A stretch of 64,000 bases of DNA, taken from JABCPE02 sp963530295. Lineage in GTDB: Bacteria > Bacteroidota > Bacteroidia > Flavobacteriales > Weeksellaceae. Shown here one piece after another: positions 34,560-42,308 of the stretch (position 1 is the first letter of the stretch; every line of letters begins with the position of its first letter). The notes beneath the pieces are model-generated. The model made no database searches. It was given only the letters and a program-made list of their open reading frames with translations, and had not been told where the DNA came from. The stretch is from assembly GCA_963530295.1 (NCBI GenBank), contig CAUSCF010000006.1, positions 1 to 64,000 on the forward strand, read 5' to 3'. The position numbers and the translations under genes were made by a program.

Positions 34560-35553
34560 AGGCGCCAACTCTCGCTATCGTTCTTATAACTACAAAAAAT
34601 GGTTTGAGAAAGAGGGCGTAGAGGCTTCCTATTCGCCGTTGTTTAATGATTTCTATTTCAGATACCTGCATGGTAATATTCTGATGAAAAACATGGTGGC
34701 GCTTTGGTGTATGATAAAGAGAGTTTTTTATCTTTTTTTTCATGTTCAGAAATACGACCATGTGGTCATAGAATACGAGCTTTTCCCAAAACTCCCACTA
34801 GGTTTTGAATTGTTCTATTTAAAGAAAATAAAATCTTTCAGCCTTGATTTTGATGATAATATTTCTGCAAATTACGCAGGAACGAGCTTACAGAACAAAA
34901 TTCCAGAGCTGATGAAATTAGCCAAATTTGTCACCGTGGGAAATCGTTGGTATATTTCTGAATTTCAAGGGAAATTGATTTTTCTTCCAACGGTAATAGA
35001 TTTAGATAAATATCCTCTTTGTGGGCTTCAAAAAGAAAACGATGCCAAAGAAATAGTCTGGATGGGTTCTCCTTCTACGACGAAACATTTTAAATTGGTG
35101 GATAAAGCCCTTGGAAGGCTTTCCGAAAAATATGATTTTACCCTAAAAGTTATCGGCGGAAAAGTAGAGCTGGATAAAAGAATTAAAACTAAATTTGAGG
35201 ATTGGAACGCTCAAACAGAAAATAAAGACTTAGCCGAGAGTACCATAGGCATCATGCCCTTGGAAAACAGCTATTGGGAAATGGGAAAATGTGGTTTCAA
35301 ACTTATCCAATACATGGCGAGCGGTATTCCCGTGGTGGCATCTCCACTGCCCGCGAATAGGGACATTGTGACCAGTGATGTAGGTTTCACAGCGGAGAGC
35401 GAGGACGAATGGTATGAGAAATTATCCATTTTGCTAGAGAATTTTGAACTTCGCCAAAAAATGGGACAAGCAGGAAGAAAAAGAGCCGAAGAGAGCTATT
35501 CATACCAAGTTTGGGGCAAAAAATATGTAGAACTATTAAAAAACAATATATAG
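34525..35553 (+). CDS. Glycosyltransferase, GT4-like
   Basis: 342 residues, GT-B fold. The N-terminal domain begins MKILFLTKYTSKGANSRYRS. The C-terminal nucleotide-sugar domain contains IVWMGSPSTTKHFKLV and the family-type donor-binding segment CGFKLIQYMASGIPVVASP, in which the usual EX7E motif is modified. It should add one sugar to the lipid-linked repeat unit at the inner membrane. Donor and acceptor are not predictable. The start lies inside the polymerase gene (35-base overlap), suggesting coupled translation. Confidence 0.85.
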   Translation: MKILFLTKYTSKGANSRYRSYNYKKWFEKEGVEASYSPLFNDFYFRYLHGNILMKNMVALWCMIKRVFYLFFHVQKYDHVVIEYELFPKLPLGFELFYLKKIKSFSLDFDDNISANYAGTSLQNKIPELMKLAKFVTVGNRWYISEFQGKLIFLPTVIDLDKYPLCGLQKENDAKEIVWMGSPSTTKHFKLVDKALGRLSEKYDFTLKVIGGKVELDKRIKTKFEDWNAQTENKDLAESTIGIMPLENSYWEMGKCGFKLIQYMASGIPVVASPLPANRDIVTSDVGFTAESEDEWYEKLSILLENFELRQKMGQAGRKRAEESYSYQVWGKKYVELLKNNI

Positions 35554-35556
35554 ATT

Positions 35557-37449
35557 ATGTGCGGTATCAATGGGCTGGTGTATAAAAATGCAGAAAACAC
35601 AGATGTTCAGAACATTATAGGAAAAATGAACCAAAAAATCATTCATCGTGGGCCTGATGAAGATGGTTTTTTCGTGGAACAACTCGAAGACAAAACGATA
35701 GCTTTCGCTATGAGAAGGCTTTCTATCCTTGATTTATCCACAGGGAAACAACCGATTTTTACCGAAGATAAAAGTAAAGTTATTGTTTTTAATGGTCAGA
35801 TTTACAATTCCGAAGAACTGAAAAAAACGCTCGTTCAGAAAGGTTTCGCTTTTCATACTTCTTCTCCTGCGGAAGTGGTGCTGAAACTTTATGAATGTTT
35901 TGGTTTAGAGTCTTTTAAGATGCTTGATGGTGTGTTTGCTTTTTCTATTTATGATAAAATTTTGGGCAAAATTTTCATCGCTCGAGACTTTTTCGGTGAC
36001 AAACCACTACATTACCAGCATTCTGAAAAAGGCTTAATCTGGGCATCAGAGCTGAAATCCATTATTTCCGTTTTGGATAAAAAACCAGAAATTGACAACA
36101 CGGGGCTGAATCTCTATTTTCAGCTGACCTATATCCCTGCGCCTTTTACTATATATAAGGGAATCAGTAAGTTAGAGTCCAATAGTTTCATAGAATATGA
36201 TGTAAATTCTGATATTCTTAAAATTCATGAAATTCATTCGGAAAAGATTGAAAAACAGCAGGTTAGTTTTGATGAAGCTAAGAAAAATGTTAGAAAATTA
36301 GTTGAAGAAAGCGTAAGCTCTCGCAGTGTTTCGGATGTTTCGCTGGGGGCTTTCCTGTCGGGAGGAGTGGACTCTTCTATTATAAGTCTTTGTCTATCAA
36401 AGCAGTCCGATAGTAAAATAGATACTTTTTCCATTGGTTTTGATAAAAAATCTTTTGATGAAACCGAAAAATCAAGGCTCGTGGCGAATCTTATCGGCAG
36501 TAACCACCATGAATTCGTGATTTCCGAGAAGGATTTGACATCCCATTTGGATGAGATTTTGCTGAATTTTGATGAGCCTTTTGCAGATTCATCAGCTCTT
36601 CCGAGTTATATAGTTGCTTCTAAAACAGCTGATTATGTGAAGGTTGCCCTTACAGGAGATGGAGGCGATGAGGTTTTCGGAGGGTATAATAAATATTTAA
36701 TCGGAGGGATTAACCAAAAATATACAAGTCTGGTTCCCAGATTCTTACATCAAAGCGTGCTGAAAGTAGCAAACGCTTTGACCAAACAAAAAGGAGACGA
36801 ACGCGGACTGAAATTTAAAGTTAGAAAGGCTTTAAACTCAATAGATTATGATGATTCCTTTTTTTATAACATTATAAAATTAGGTTTCACGGACAAGGAA
36901 ATGTCCATTTATCTCAATGAAAAAGACAGAGTCAAAAACCCTTTGGCGTATTATCAGCAAAAAGTACCACACCCTAAAAATCTCACGGATTTCAGGAATG
37001 TAGATAAGTTGATAAGCCTAGAAGGAGATATGATTGTAAAAGTGGATAGAACGAGTATGTTGGCATCTATGGAATGCAGGGCTCCGTTTTTGACCAGAGA
37101 GATTTGGAATTATACTCTGAGCCTTCCAGATGAGTATCTGCTGAAAGGAAATAACAAGAAAATGATTCTGAAAAAAGCTTTTGAAAACGAGTTTCCAGAG
37201 CAGTTTTTGGAAAAGTCTAAAAAAGGCTTCGGAGTTCCTGTTGGAGACTGGCTTAGACAAGGGATGAGAAGTGAGCTTTTGAGCTATATAGATGATAAAT
37301 TCCTAGAAGAGCAGGATATATTTGATATTCAGAATATTAAGAAAATTGTTCTCAACCACTTGAATTCTGTGGAGGACAATTCCTTTAAAATCTGGACTTT
37401 TTACTGTTTCCAAAAGTGGTATAAAAACACATATTTAGCAACCAAATAG
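35557..37449 (+). CDS. asnB: Asparagine synthase-type glutamine amidotransferase
   Basis: 630 residues. N-terminal class II glutaminase with nucleophile Cys2 (MCGINGLVY) and RRLSILDLSTGKQP; C-terminal ATP-dependent synthetase with the PP-loop FLSGGVDSS (about 265-273) and a later GDGGDEVFGGY. In polysaccharide loci such enzymes (WbpS type) often amidate a uronic-acid sugar. Here it sits between two glycosyltransferases (3- and 8-base gaps), so sugar amidation is more likely than free asparagine synthesis. That is inference; asnB is a family label. Confidence 0.87.
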   Translation: MCGINGLVYKNAENTDVQNIIGKMNQKIIHRGPDEDGFFVEQLEDKTIAFAMRRLSILDLSTGKQPIFTEDKSKVIVFNGQIYNSEELKKTLVQKGFAFHTSSPAEVVLKLYECFGLESFKMLDGVFAFSIYDKILGKIFIARDFFGDKPLHYQHSEKGLIWASELKSIISVLDKKPEIDNTGLNLYFQLTYIPAPFTIYKGISKLESNSFIEYDVNSDILKIHEIHSEKIEKQQVSFDEAKKNVRKLVEESVSSRSVSDVSLGAFLSGGVDSSIISLCLSKQSDSKIDTFSIGFDKKSFDETEKSRLVANLIGSNHHEFVISEKDLTSHLDEILLNFDEPFADSSALPSYIVASKTADYVKVALTGDGGDEVFGGYNKYLIGGINQKYTSLVPRFLHQSVLKVANALTKQKGDERGLKFKVRKALNSIDYDDSFFYNIIKLGFTDKEMSIYLNEKDRVKNPLAYYQQKVPHPKNLTDFRNVDKLISLEGDMIVKVDRTSMLASMECRAPFLTREIWNYTLSLPDEYLLKGNNKKMILKKAFENEFPEQFLEKSKKGFGVPVGDWLRQGMRSELLSYIDDKFLEEQDIFDIQNIKKIVLNHLNSVEDNSFKIWTFYCFQKWYKNTYLATK

Positions 37450-37457
37450 AAAATATT

Positions 37458-38627
37458 TTGAAAAAACTCATTCGTATAACCACCGTACCAATATCTTTTA
37501 AAGTGCTTTTAAAAGGGCAGTTGCGGTTTATGGCTTCTAATGGATTTGATGTGAAAGGGGTTTCTTCTGAAGGAGAGGAACTAAAAGAGGTTCGTGAAAA
37601 TGAAGGGATTGTGATGGAAGCCATCAATATGTCCCGTAAAATAACGCCTTTTCAGGATTTGAAATCGCTTTGGGAAATGTGGAATTTTTTGAGAAAAGAA
37701 AAACCACAGATAGTCCATACCCATACTCCCAAAGCAGGAATTATAGGGATGCTGGCAGCACGATTGGCAGGAGTTCCGCATCGTCTGCATACCGTGGCAG
37801 GACTGCCTTTGATGGAGGCTACGGGAATTAAAAGAAAAATTTTAAACTTTGTGGAAAAGCTCACATACAGCTCTGCTACAAGGGTTTATCCTAATTCCAA
37901 AGGCTTGTATGATTTTATTTTGCAAAATAATTTTACTCAAAGTAATAAACTGAAAATCATCGCCAATGGTTCTTCTAATGGAATAAATACTACATTTTTT
38001 AGTCCAGACCAAGTGTCTGAAACAGAATGGGTTGCACTTAGAGAGAAATTGAACATTCAACCAGATGATTTTGTGTTTGTGTTTGTGGGAAGAATAGTCA
38101 GCGATAAAGGAATAAATGAACTGATAAAAGCATTTTCTGAGCTTCAGGCAGTAGAGAATAATGAACTAATGGGTATAAAACTCCTTTTGGTGGGAGGTTT
38201 GGAGAATGATTTAGACCCTTTAAATCCTGAAACTTTGGCTGAAATAAACCAAAATAAAGATATCATTTCTGTAGGCTTTCAGCAGGATGTTCGCCCGTTT
38301 TTTGCTATTTCTGATGCATTGGCTTTTCCAAGTTATCGCGAAGGATTTCCTAATGTGGTCATGCAGGCAGGAGCTATGGGACTGCCAAGCATCGTTTCTG
38401 ATATCAATGGCTGTAATGAAATCATTGTAGAAGGAGAAAATGGGCTGATTATTCCGCCTAAAAATGTAGAAAAATTAAAAGAAAAAATGCTAACTTTGGC
38501 AGGAGACAAAAATTTATATATTAAATTGAAAGAAAACAGTCGCAGAATGATAGAAAATAGATATGAGCAGTCTGTGGTTTGGAACGCTCTTTTGGAGGAG
38601 TATGAAGGTTTGTTACAAAGTGTTTAA
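37458..38627 (+). CDS. Glycosyltransferase family 4
   Basis: 389 residues, starting at TTG 37458. MKKLIRITTVPISFKVLL is the normal family N-terminus, and the next in-frame ATG (Met26, RFMASNG) would delete the first beta-alpha unit, so the TTG is the likely start. GT4 marks: QIVHTHTPKAGIIGMLAA, VFVGRIVSDKGINELIKAF, and the donor-site block FPSYREGFPNVVMQAGAMGLP containing the EX7E pattern. It probably transfers a sugar to the growing repeat unit just after the initiating step. It is followed by the PglC-type transferase after 14 bases. Confidence 0.9.
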   Translation: MKKLIRITTVPISFKVLLKGQLRFMASNGFDVKGVSSEGEELKEVRENEGIVMEAINMSRKITPFQDLKSLWEMWNFLRKEKPQIVHTHTPKAGIIGMLAARLAGVPHRLHTVAGLPLMEATGIKRKILNFVEKLTYSSATRVYPNSKGLYDFILQNNFTQSNKLKIIANGSSNGINTTFFSPDQVSETEWVALREKLNIQPDDFVFVFVGRIVSDKGINELIKAFSELQAVENNELMGIKLLLVGGLENDLDPLNPETLAEINQNKDIISVGFQQDVRPFFAISDALAFPSYREGFPNVVMQAGAMGLPSIVSDINGCNEIIVEGENGLIIPPKNVEKLKEKMLTLAGDKNLYIKLKENSRRMIENRYEQSVVWNALLEEYEGLLQSV

Positions 38628-38641
38628 AGTCAGTTTTTGAT

Positions 38642-39253
38642 ATGTATAAAAATTTTATTAAACCTGTCATAGATTTTGTGCTTGCACTTGTAGGATTTTT
38701 ATTTTTAAGTCCTGTTTTTGTGATGGTTACGATAGGTTTATTTTTTGCAAATGATGGGAAACCGTTCTTTTTTCAGCTTCGTCCAGGGAAGAATGGGAAG
38801 ATTTTTAAAATCATCAAATTTAAAACCATGACTGACAAAAAGGATGAAAACGGAAACCTCCTGCCAGATGCAGACAGACTCACTAAGATAGGTAGTTTTG
38901 TCCGTAAGACTTCTTTGGATGAAATTCCACAGCTGCTGAATGTCATCAAGGGAGATATGTCTCTTGTAGGGCCAAGACCACTTTTGCCGAAGTATTTGGA
39001 ACTTTATAATGATTTTCAGCGCCGAAGAAATGAGGTCAAACCAGGCATCACGGGATGGGCTCAGGTCAATGGGCGTAATAGCATAAGCTGGGAAAAGAAA
39101 TTTGAATATGATGTTTGGTATGTAGATAATGTCAGTTTTTTATTAGATATTAAAATATTGATATTGACTGTTTTGAAGGTTGTGAAATCAGAAGGAATCA
39201 ACGAACAGGGACAGGCTACATCAAATGAGTTTAAAGGAAATAATATAGAATAA
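38642..39253 (+). CDS. Initiating sugar-phosphate transferase (PglC/WcaJ C-terminal type)
   Basis: 203 residues, the small monotopic phosphoglycosyl transferase. One N-terminal re-entrant helix (about 8-32), then KIIKFKTMTDK, the catalytic Asp-Glu pair in SLDEIPQLLNV, and the uridine-binding GDMSLVGPRPLLPKY, followed by PGITGWAQVNGRNS. It moves a sugar-1-phosphate from UDP-sugar to undecaprenyl phosphate, starting each repeat unit. PglC uses UDP-diNAcBac; the presence of PglF- and PglE-like genes suggests a similar diamino-sugar substrate here. Confidence 0.93.
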   Translation: MYKNFIKPVIDFVLALVGFLFLSPVFVMVTIGLFFANDGKPFFFQLRPGKNGKIFKIIKFKTMTDKKDENGNLLPDADRLTKIGSFVRKTSLDEIPQLLNVIKGDMSLVGPRPLLPKYLELYNDFQRRRNEVKPGITGWAQVNGRNSISWEKKFEYDVWYVDNVSFLLDIKILILTVLKVVKSEGINEQGQATSNEFKGNNIE

Positions 39254-39256
39254 ATT

Positions 39257-39595
39257 ATGGACAAAAGAATAAAACTAAAGTTTATATATCATAATATGAC
39301 AAGAAGTAATAGAGCCTATCAGATGTATAAAAATAAGCCTACTTACTATAATGCTTGTCATATCTATAATGCTAATAAAATAATATATGATTCTATAAAT
39401 CAGCTTCTTATAGATGATTTGACAGAAGAACAATTACAAGAAGTTATTAATTATATATTTCATCTGGAGAAGTGGTTTATTCAGTTTGATAATGAAAAAA
39501 ATAAAATAAAAGATATAGAAGAAACCTTCATTTTTCAGGCATTTGATGACCATATACCTTTTCCTAAAAACTTTTTTAAAATTTTTAATCTATGA
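39257..39595 (+). CDS. Unknown small protein in the polysaccharide locus
   Basis: 112 residues, no family recognised, no signal peptide or membrane helix. It is rich in Asn, Tyr, Ile and Lys, with an aromatic N-terminal part (FIYHNMTRSNRAYQMYKNKP), an acidic helix (LTEEQLQEVINYIFHLEKW), and an aromatic, Phe-rich C-terminus (FPKNFFKIFNL). It begins 3 bases after the transferase stop and its own stop overlaps the formyltransferase start (ATGA at 39592-39595), so it is clearly translated in this operon. The coding sequence is more A/T-rich than the flanking core genes. It may be an accessory of the transferase or formyltransferase; that is a guess. Confidence 0.7.
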   Translation: MDKRIKLKFIYHNMTRSNRAYQMYKNKPTYYNACHIYNANKIIYDSINQLLIDDLTEEQLQEVINYIFHLEKWFIQFDNEKNKIKDIEETFIFQAFDDHIPFPKNFFKIFNL

Positions 39596-40344
39596 AATAT
39601 GGATTTGCAGGAGATAGAGAAATCTCAGTCAAAATATTAGAACTACTGATCAGCCTAGATTATCGGCCTAGTTTTTTATTGGTAAGTGAAAGCGAAAATG
39701 CTACACATACAGATAAACTTATTGAGGTTTCTCAGTTAGATTCTAGTCGTATATTTACTAATAAAGATTTGAAATCAAAAGATTTCATAGAAAAAATCAA
39801 AAAATTTGAAGTAGATTATATTTTTGGGATACATTATCCATTTATTATCAGTAAAGAATTGATAAATTTTCCTAAAGTAGGTTTTCTAAATTTACATCCA
39901 GCTTATTTACCATATAATAAGGGCTGGCATACGCCTTCTTGGGCTATTTATGAAGGGACAAAATATGGAGCAACTCTACATTTTATGTCAGAAAAACTAG
40001 ATGAAGGAGATATTATCCACCAAAGAGAGGTAACCATCCTTCCAGAAGATACAGCAAATAGTCTGTATAAGAGAGTGTTGGATTTAGAATATGAAGTATT
40101 TAGGGAAGCTGTTCCTCAGTTAGTTTCTTTAGCGCCTAATAGAATTAAACAGACAGAAGAGGGAACAGAACATAAAAAAACAGATTTGGAAAATATTCGT
40201 GAAATTTCCTTATCAGAAGAAATAAAAGCAGTAGATTTAATTAACAAACTTAGAGCATTGACTACCAATAACTCTGATGAAGCTGCTTTTTTCGTTCTGG
40301 ATGGAGTAAAATATAATATTCAGGTAAGAATCATAAAAGAATAA
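39592..40344 (+). CDS. Nucleotide-sugar N-formyltransferase
   Basis: 250 residues. The formyltransferase fold has the catalytic triad: Asn100 and His102 in GFLNLHPAYLP and Asp137 in EKLDEGDII. The segment NKGWHTPSWAIYEG resembles sugar N-formyltransferases of the WbtJ/QdtF/VioF type, which use N10-formyl-tetrahydrofolate to formylate the amino group of a dTDP-, GDP- or UDP-amino sugar. It lacks the tRNA-binding C-terminal domain of Fmt. It is coupled to the preceding small gene and 2 bases before the aminotransferase, which would make its substrate. Confidence 0.85.
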   Translation: MKYGFAGDREISVKILELLISLDYRPSFLLVSESENATHTDKLIEVSQLDSSRIFTNKDLKSKDFIEKIKKFEVDYIFGIHYPFIISKELINFPKVGFLNLHPAYLPYNKGWHTPSWAIYEGTKYGATLHFMSEKLDEGDIIHQREVTILPEDTANSLYKRVLDLEYEVFREAVPQLVSLAPNRIKQTEEGTEHKKTDLENIREISLSEEIKAVDLINKLRALTTNNSDEAAFFVLDGVKYNIQVRIIKE

Positions 40345-40346
40345 AA

Positions 40347-41477
40347 ATGAGTACAAAAATATGGCTTTCCTCTCCTCATATGGGAGGGAGCGAACTAAAA
40401 TACATCAATGAAGCATTTGATCAAAACTGGGTAGCGCCTTTGGGGCCGAATGTGAATAATTTTGAAACGGATTTAGAACAATATCTTTCTCAAAATGTAA
40501 AAGTTGCGGCAGTTTCAGCAGGAACGGCGGCTTTGCATTTGGCGCTTGTTATTTTAGGAGTAAAGGCAGGAGATGAGGTTATTTGCCAAAGTTTTACATT
40601 TGCGGCATCGGCGAATCCTATTGTTTATCAGGGAGCTACGCCTGTTTTTGTGGATTCTGAGCCTGAAACTTGGAATATGTGTTCTGTGGCTTTGGAAACA
40701 GCCATTAAAGATAGAATAGCCAAAGGGAAGAAGCCAAAAGCCGTTATAGTGGTGCATCTGTATGGGATGCCAGCAAAAATGGATAAAATCATAGAGGTGG
40801 CCAGCCGATATGAAATCCCAGTGGTAGAAGATGCAGCGGAGGCTCTCGGAAGCTCATACAAAGGGAAAAAGTGTGGGACTTTTGGAGAAATATCTTTTTT
40901 AAGTTTTAATGGGAATAAAATAATAACCACTTCTGGAGGAGGAGCACTAGTATGTAAAACGCAGGAACACAAGGAAAAAGCTGTTTTTCTATCCACTCAG
41001 GCGAGAGACAATGCGCCTCATTATCAGCATTCACAGATTGGCTATAACTATAGAATGAGTAATATCTCAGCGGGAATAGGGCGCGGACAGATGGAAGTTT
41101 TGGATTTGAGGATTTCTCAGCGCCGTAAAAATCACGATTTCTATCAAGAAGTATTTAAGAATATAGATGGAATAGAGCTTTTTACAGAGCCAAATTCAGA
41201 CTTTTTCTCTAATCACTGGCTTTCTGCTATCACAATAGATGCGCAGAAAACAGGCTTTGACAGAGAACAACTTCGTTTGAAACTACAAGAAGAAAATATA
41301 GAAAGCCGCCCACTTTGGAAGCCGATGCATTTACAGCCTGTCTTTGCTGATGCGCCATATTATGGAGGAAATGTAGCTGAAAATTTATTTAATAATGGGC
41401 TTTGCCTGCCTTCAGGATCTAATTTGACAACTGAAGATTTGGAGAGAATAAAAAATGTAATTGAGAACATGTTATGA
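40347..41477 (+). CDS. DegT/DnrJ/EryC1 aminotransferase (PglE-like)
   Basis: 376 residues, a PLP-dependent aminotransferase of nucleotide sugars. PLP-lysine 191 is in SFNGNKIITTSGGG, SAGTAALHLAL (about 57-67) holds the phosphate, and EDAAEALGSSYKG carries the pyridine-nitrogen aspartate. The opening WLSSPHMGGSELKYINEAF matches PglE-type enzymes, which aminate the C4 keto group of UDP-4-keto-6-deoxy-GlcNAc. It follows the formyltransferase and overlaps rfbC by 4 bases (ATGA). Combined with the dehydratase at 26972 it would give UDP-4-amino-4,6-dideoxy-GlcNAc. Confidence 0.92.
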   Translation: MSTKIWLSSPHMGGSELKYINEAFDQNWVAPLGPNVNNFETDLEQYLSQNVKVAAVSAGTAALHLALVILGVKAGDEVICQSFTFAASANPIVYQGATPVFVDSEPETWNMCSVALETAIKDRIAKGKKPKAVIVVHLYGMPAKMDKIIEVASRYEIPVVEDAAEALGSSYKGKKCGTFGEISFLSFNGNKIITTSGGGALVCKTQEHKEKAVFLSTQARDNAPHYQHSQIGYNYRMSNISAGIGRGQMEVLDLRISQRRKNHDFYQEVFKNIDGIELFTEPNSDFFSNHWLSAITIDAQKTGFDREQLRLKLQEENIESRPLWKPMHLQPVFADAPYYGGNVAENLFNNGLCLPSGSNLTTEDLERIKNVIENML

Positions 41478-42019
41478 AAGTAAAATCAACGCCACTTAAA
41501 AACTGCTATATCATAGAACCTACTGTTTTTGAGGATGACAGAGGGTATTTTTATGAGAAATTTAATGAACAAAAATTCCAGCAACTGACAGGAATGAATG
41601 GGCATTTCGTTCAGGATAATGTTTCCAAATCCTCTTACGGAGTTCTTCGTGGGCTGCATTTGCAGAAAGGAGACATGGCTCAGGCGAAACTGGTGTCTTG
41701 TCAGGAGGGAAGAGTCTGGGATGTTGCAGTAGATTTGCGCGAAGATTCGCCTACTTTTGGGCAGTGGTTCGGCGTGGAGCTTAGCGCCGAAAACAGACTG
41801 CAGTTCTACATTCCGAGAGGTTTTGCCCACGGATTTTCGGTGCTGAGCCCGACTGCGGTTTTTACTTATAAATGTGATAATTTCTATAATAAAGAATCCG
41901 AAGGCGGTATCATTTGGAATGATGCAGAGCTCGGTATAGACTGGAAACTTCCAATGTCTGATATCATTTTATCCGAAAAAGATAAGGTGCAAAAAACCTT
42001 TAAAGAAAAGAATTTCTAA
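41474..42019 (+). CDS. rfbC: dTDP-4-dehydrorhamnose 3,5-epimerase
   Basis: 181 residues, the cupin-fold RmlC family. Family marks: FEDDRGYFYEKFN, the catalytic His62 in GVLRGLHLQ, and FYIPRGFAHGFSVLS with the conserved aromatic residues. It inverts C3 and C5 of dTDP-4-keto-6-deoxyglucose on the way to dTDP-rhamnose. RfbA, RfbB and RfbD are absent from the window, so they must be elsewhere or this enzyme acts on another keto sugar. Last gene of the locus, followed by a terminator. Confidence 0.93.
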   Translation: MKVKSTPLKNCYIIEPTVFEDDRGYFYEKFNEQKFQQLTGMNGHFVQDNVSKSSYGVLRGLHLQKGDMAQAKLVSCQEGRVWDVAVDLREDSPTFGQWFGVELSAENRLQFYIPRGFAHGFSVLSPTAVFTYKCDNFYNKESEGGIIWNDAELGIDWKLPMSDIILSEKDKVQKTFKEKNF

Positions 42020-42048
42020 CTAACAAAACGGAATATCATCATAAAAAC

Positions 42049-42082
42049 AAAGGGGCTTAATGTGTTTAAGTCCCTTATTTTA
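42049..42082 (+). terminator. Terminator of the polysaccharide operon
   Basis: AAGGGGCTTAA - tgtgt - TTAAGTCCCTT forms an imperfect stem with one mismatch, followed by a T-rich tract (ATTTTATTATTT), 30 bases after the rfbC stop. A short imperfect dyad but in the right place. Confidence 0.65.
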
Positions 42083-42099
42083 TTATTTAAAATTTGTGT

Positions 42100-42275
42100 A
42101 AACAATTTGTTTTCCTGAAATAAGATTTGTGATTTTGTGAAATAATTAGTTTTGAAGAAAATAAGATTTGTGATTTTGCGAAATAATTAGTTTTGAAGAA
42201 AATAAGATTTCTTATTTCGTAAAAATCATTTGTTTTGAGCGAAATAAGATTTAATATTTGCAAAAAAACAAATGA
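42100..42275. repeat. Imperfect 41-bp tandem repeats with terminal inverted pair
   Basis: The core TAAGATTT recurs at 42121, 42162, 42203 and 42245 (periods 41, 41, 42). Units read roughly as GAAATAAGATTTGTGATTTT then a GTGAAATAATTAGTTTTGAA half; the first and last units are diverged. An 11-bp perfect inverted repeat, TCATTTGTTTT at 42226-42236 and its complement at 42265-42275, overlaps the last units. Non-coding, between the polysaccharide operon terminator and the end of the convergent flavoprotein gene. Confidence 0.75.
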
Positions 42276-42308
42276 TATAGTTCAGACAAAATCCAAGTAG
42301 CAAAGATT

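Noticed and set aside
42100..42275. CRISPR array or IS remnant
   Set aside because: The 41-bp units are directly tandem without spacers, and no transposase fragment or target duplication is visible.
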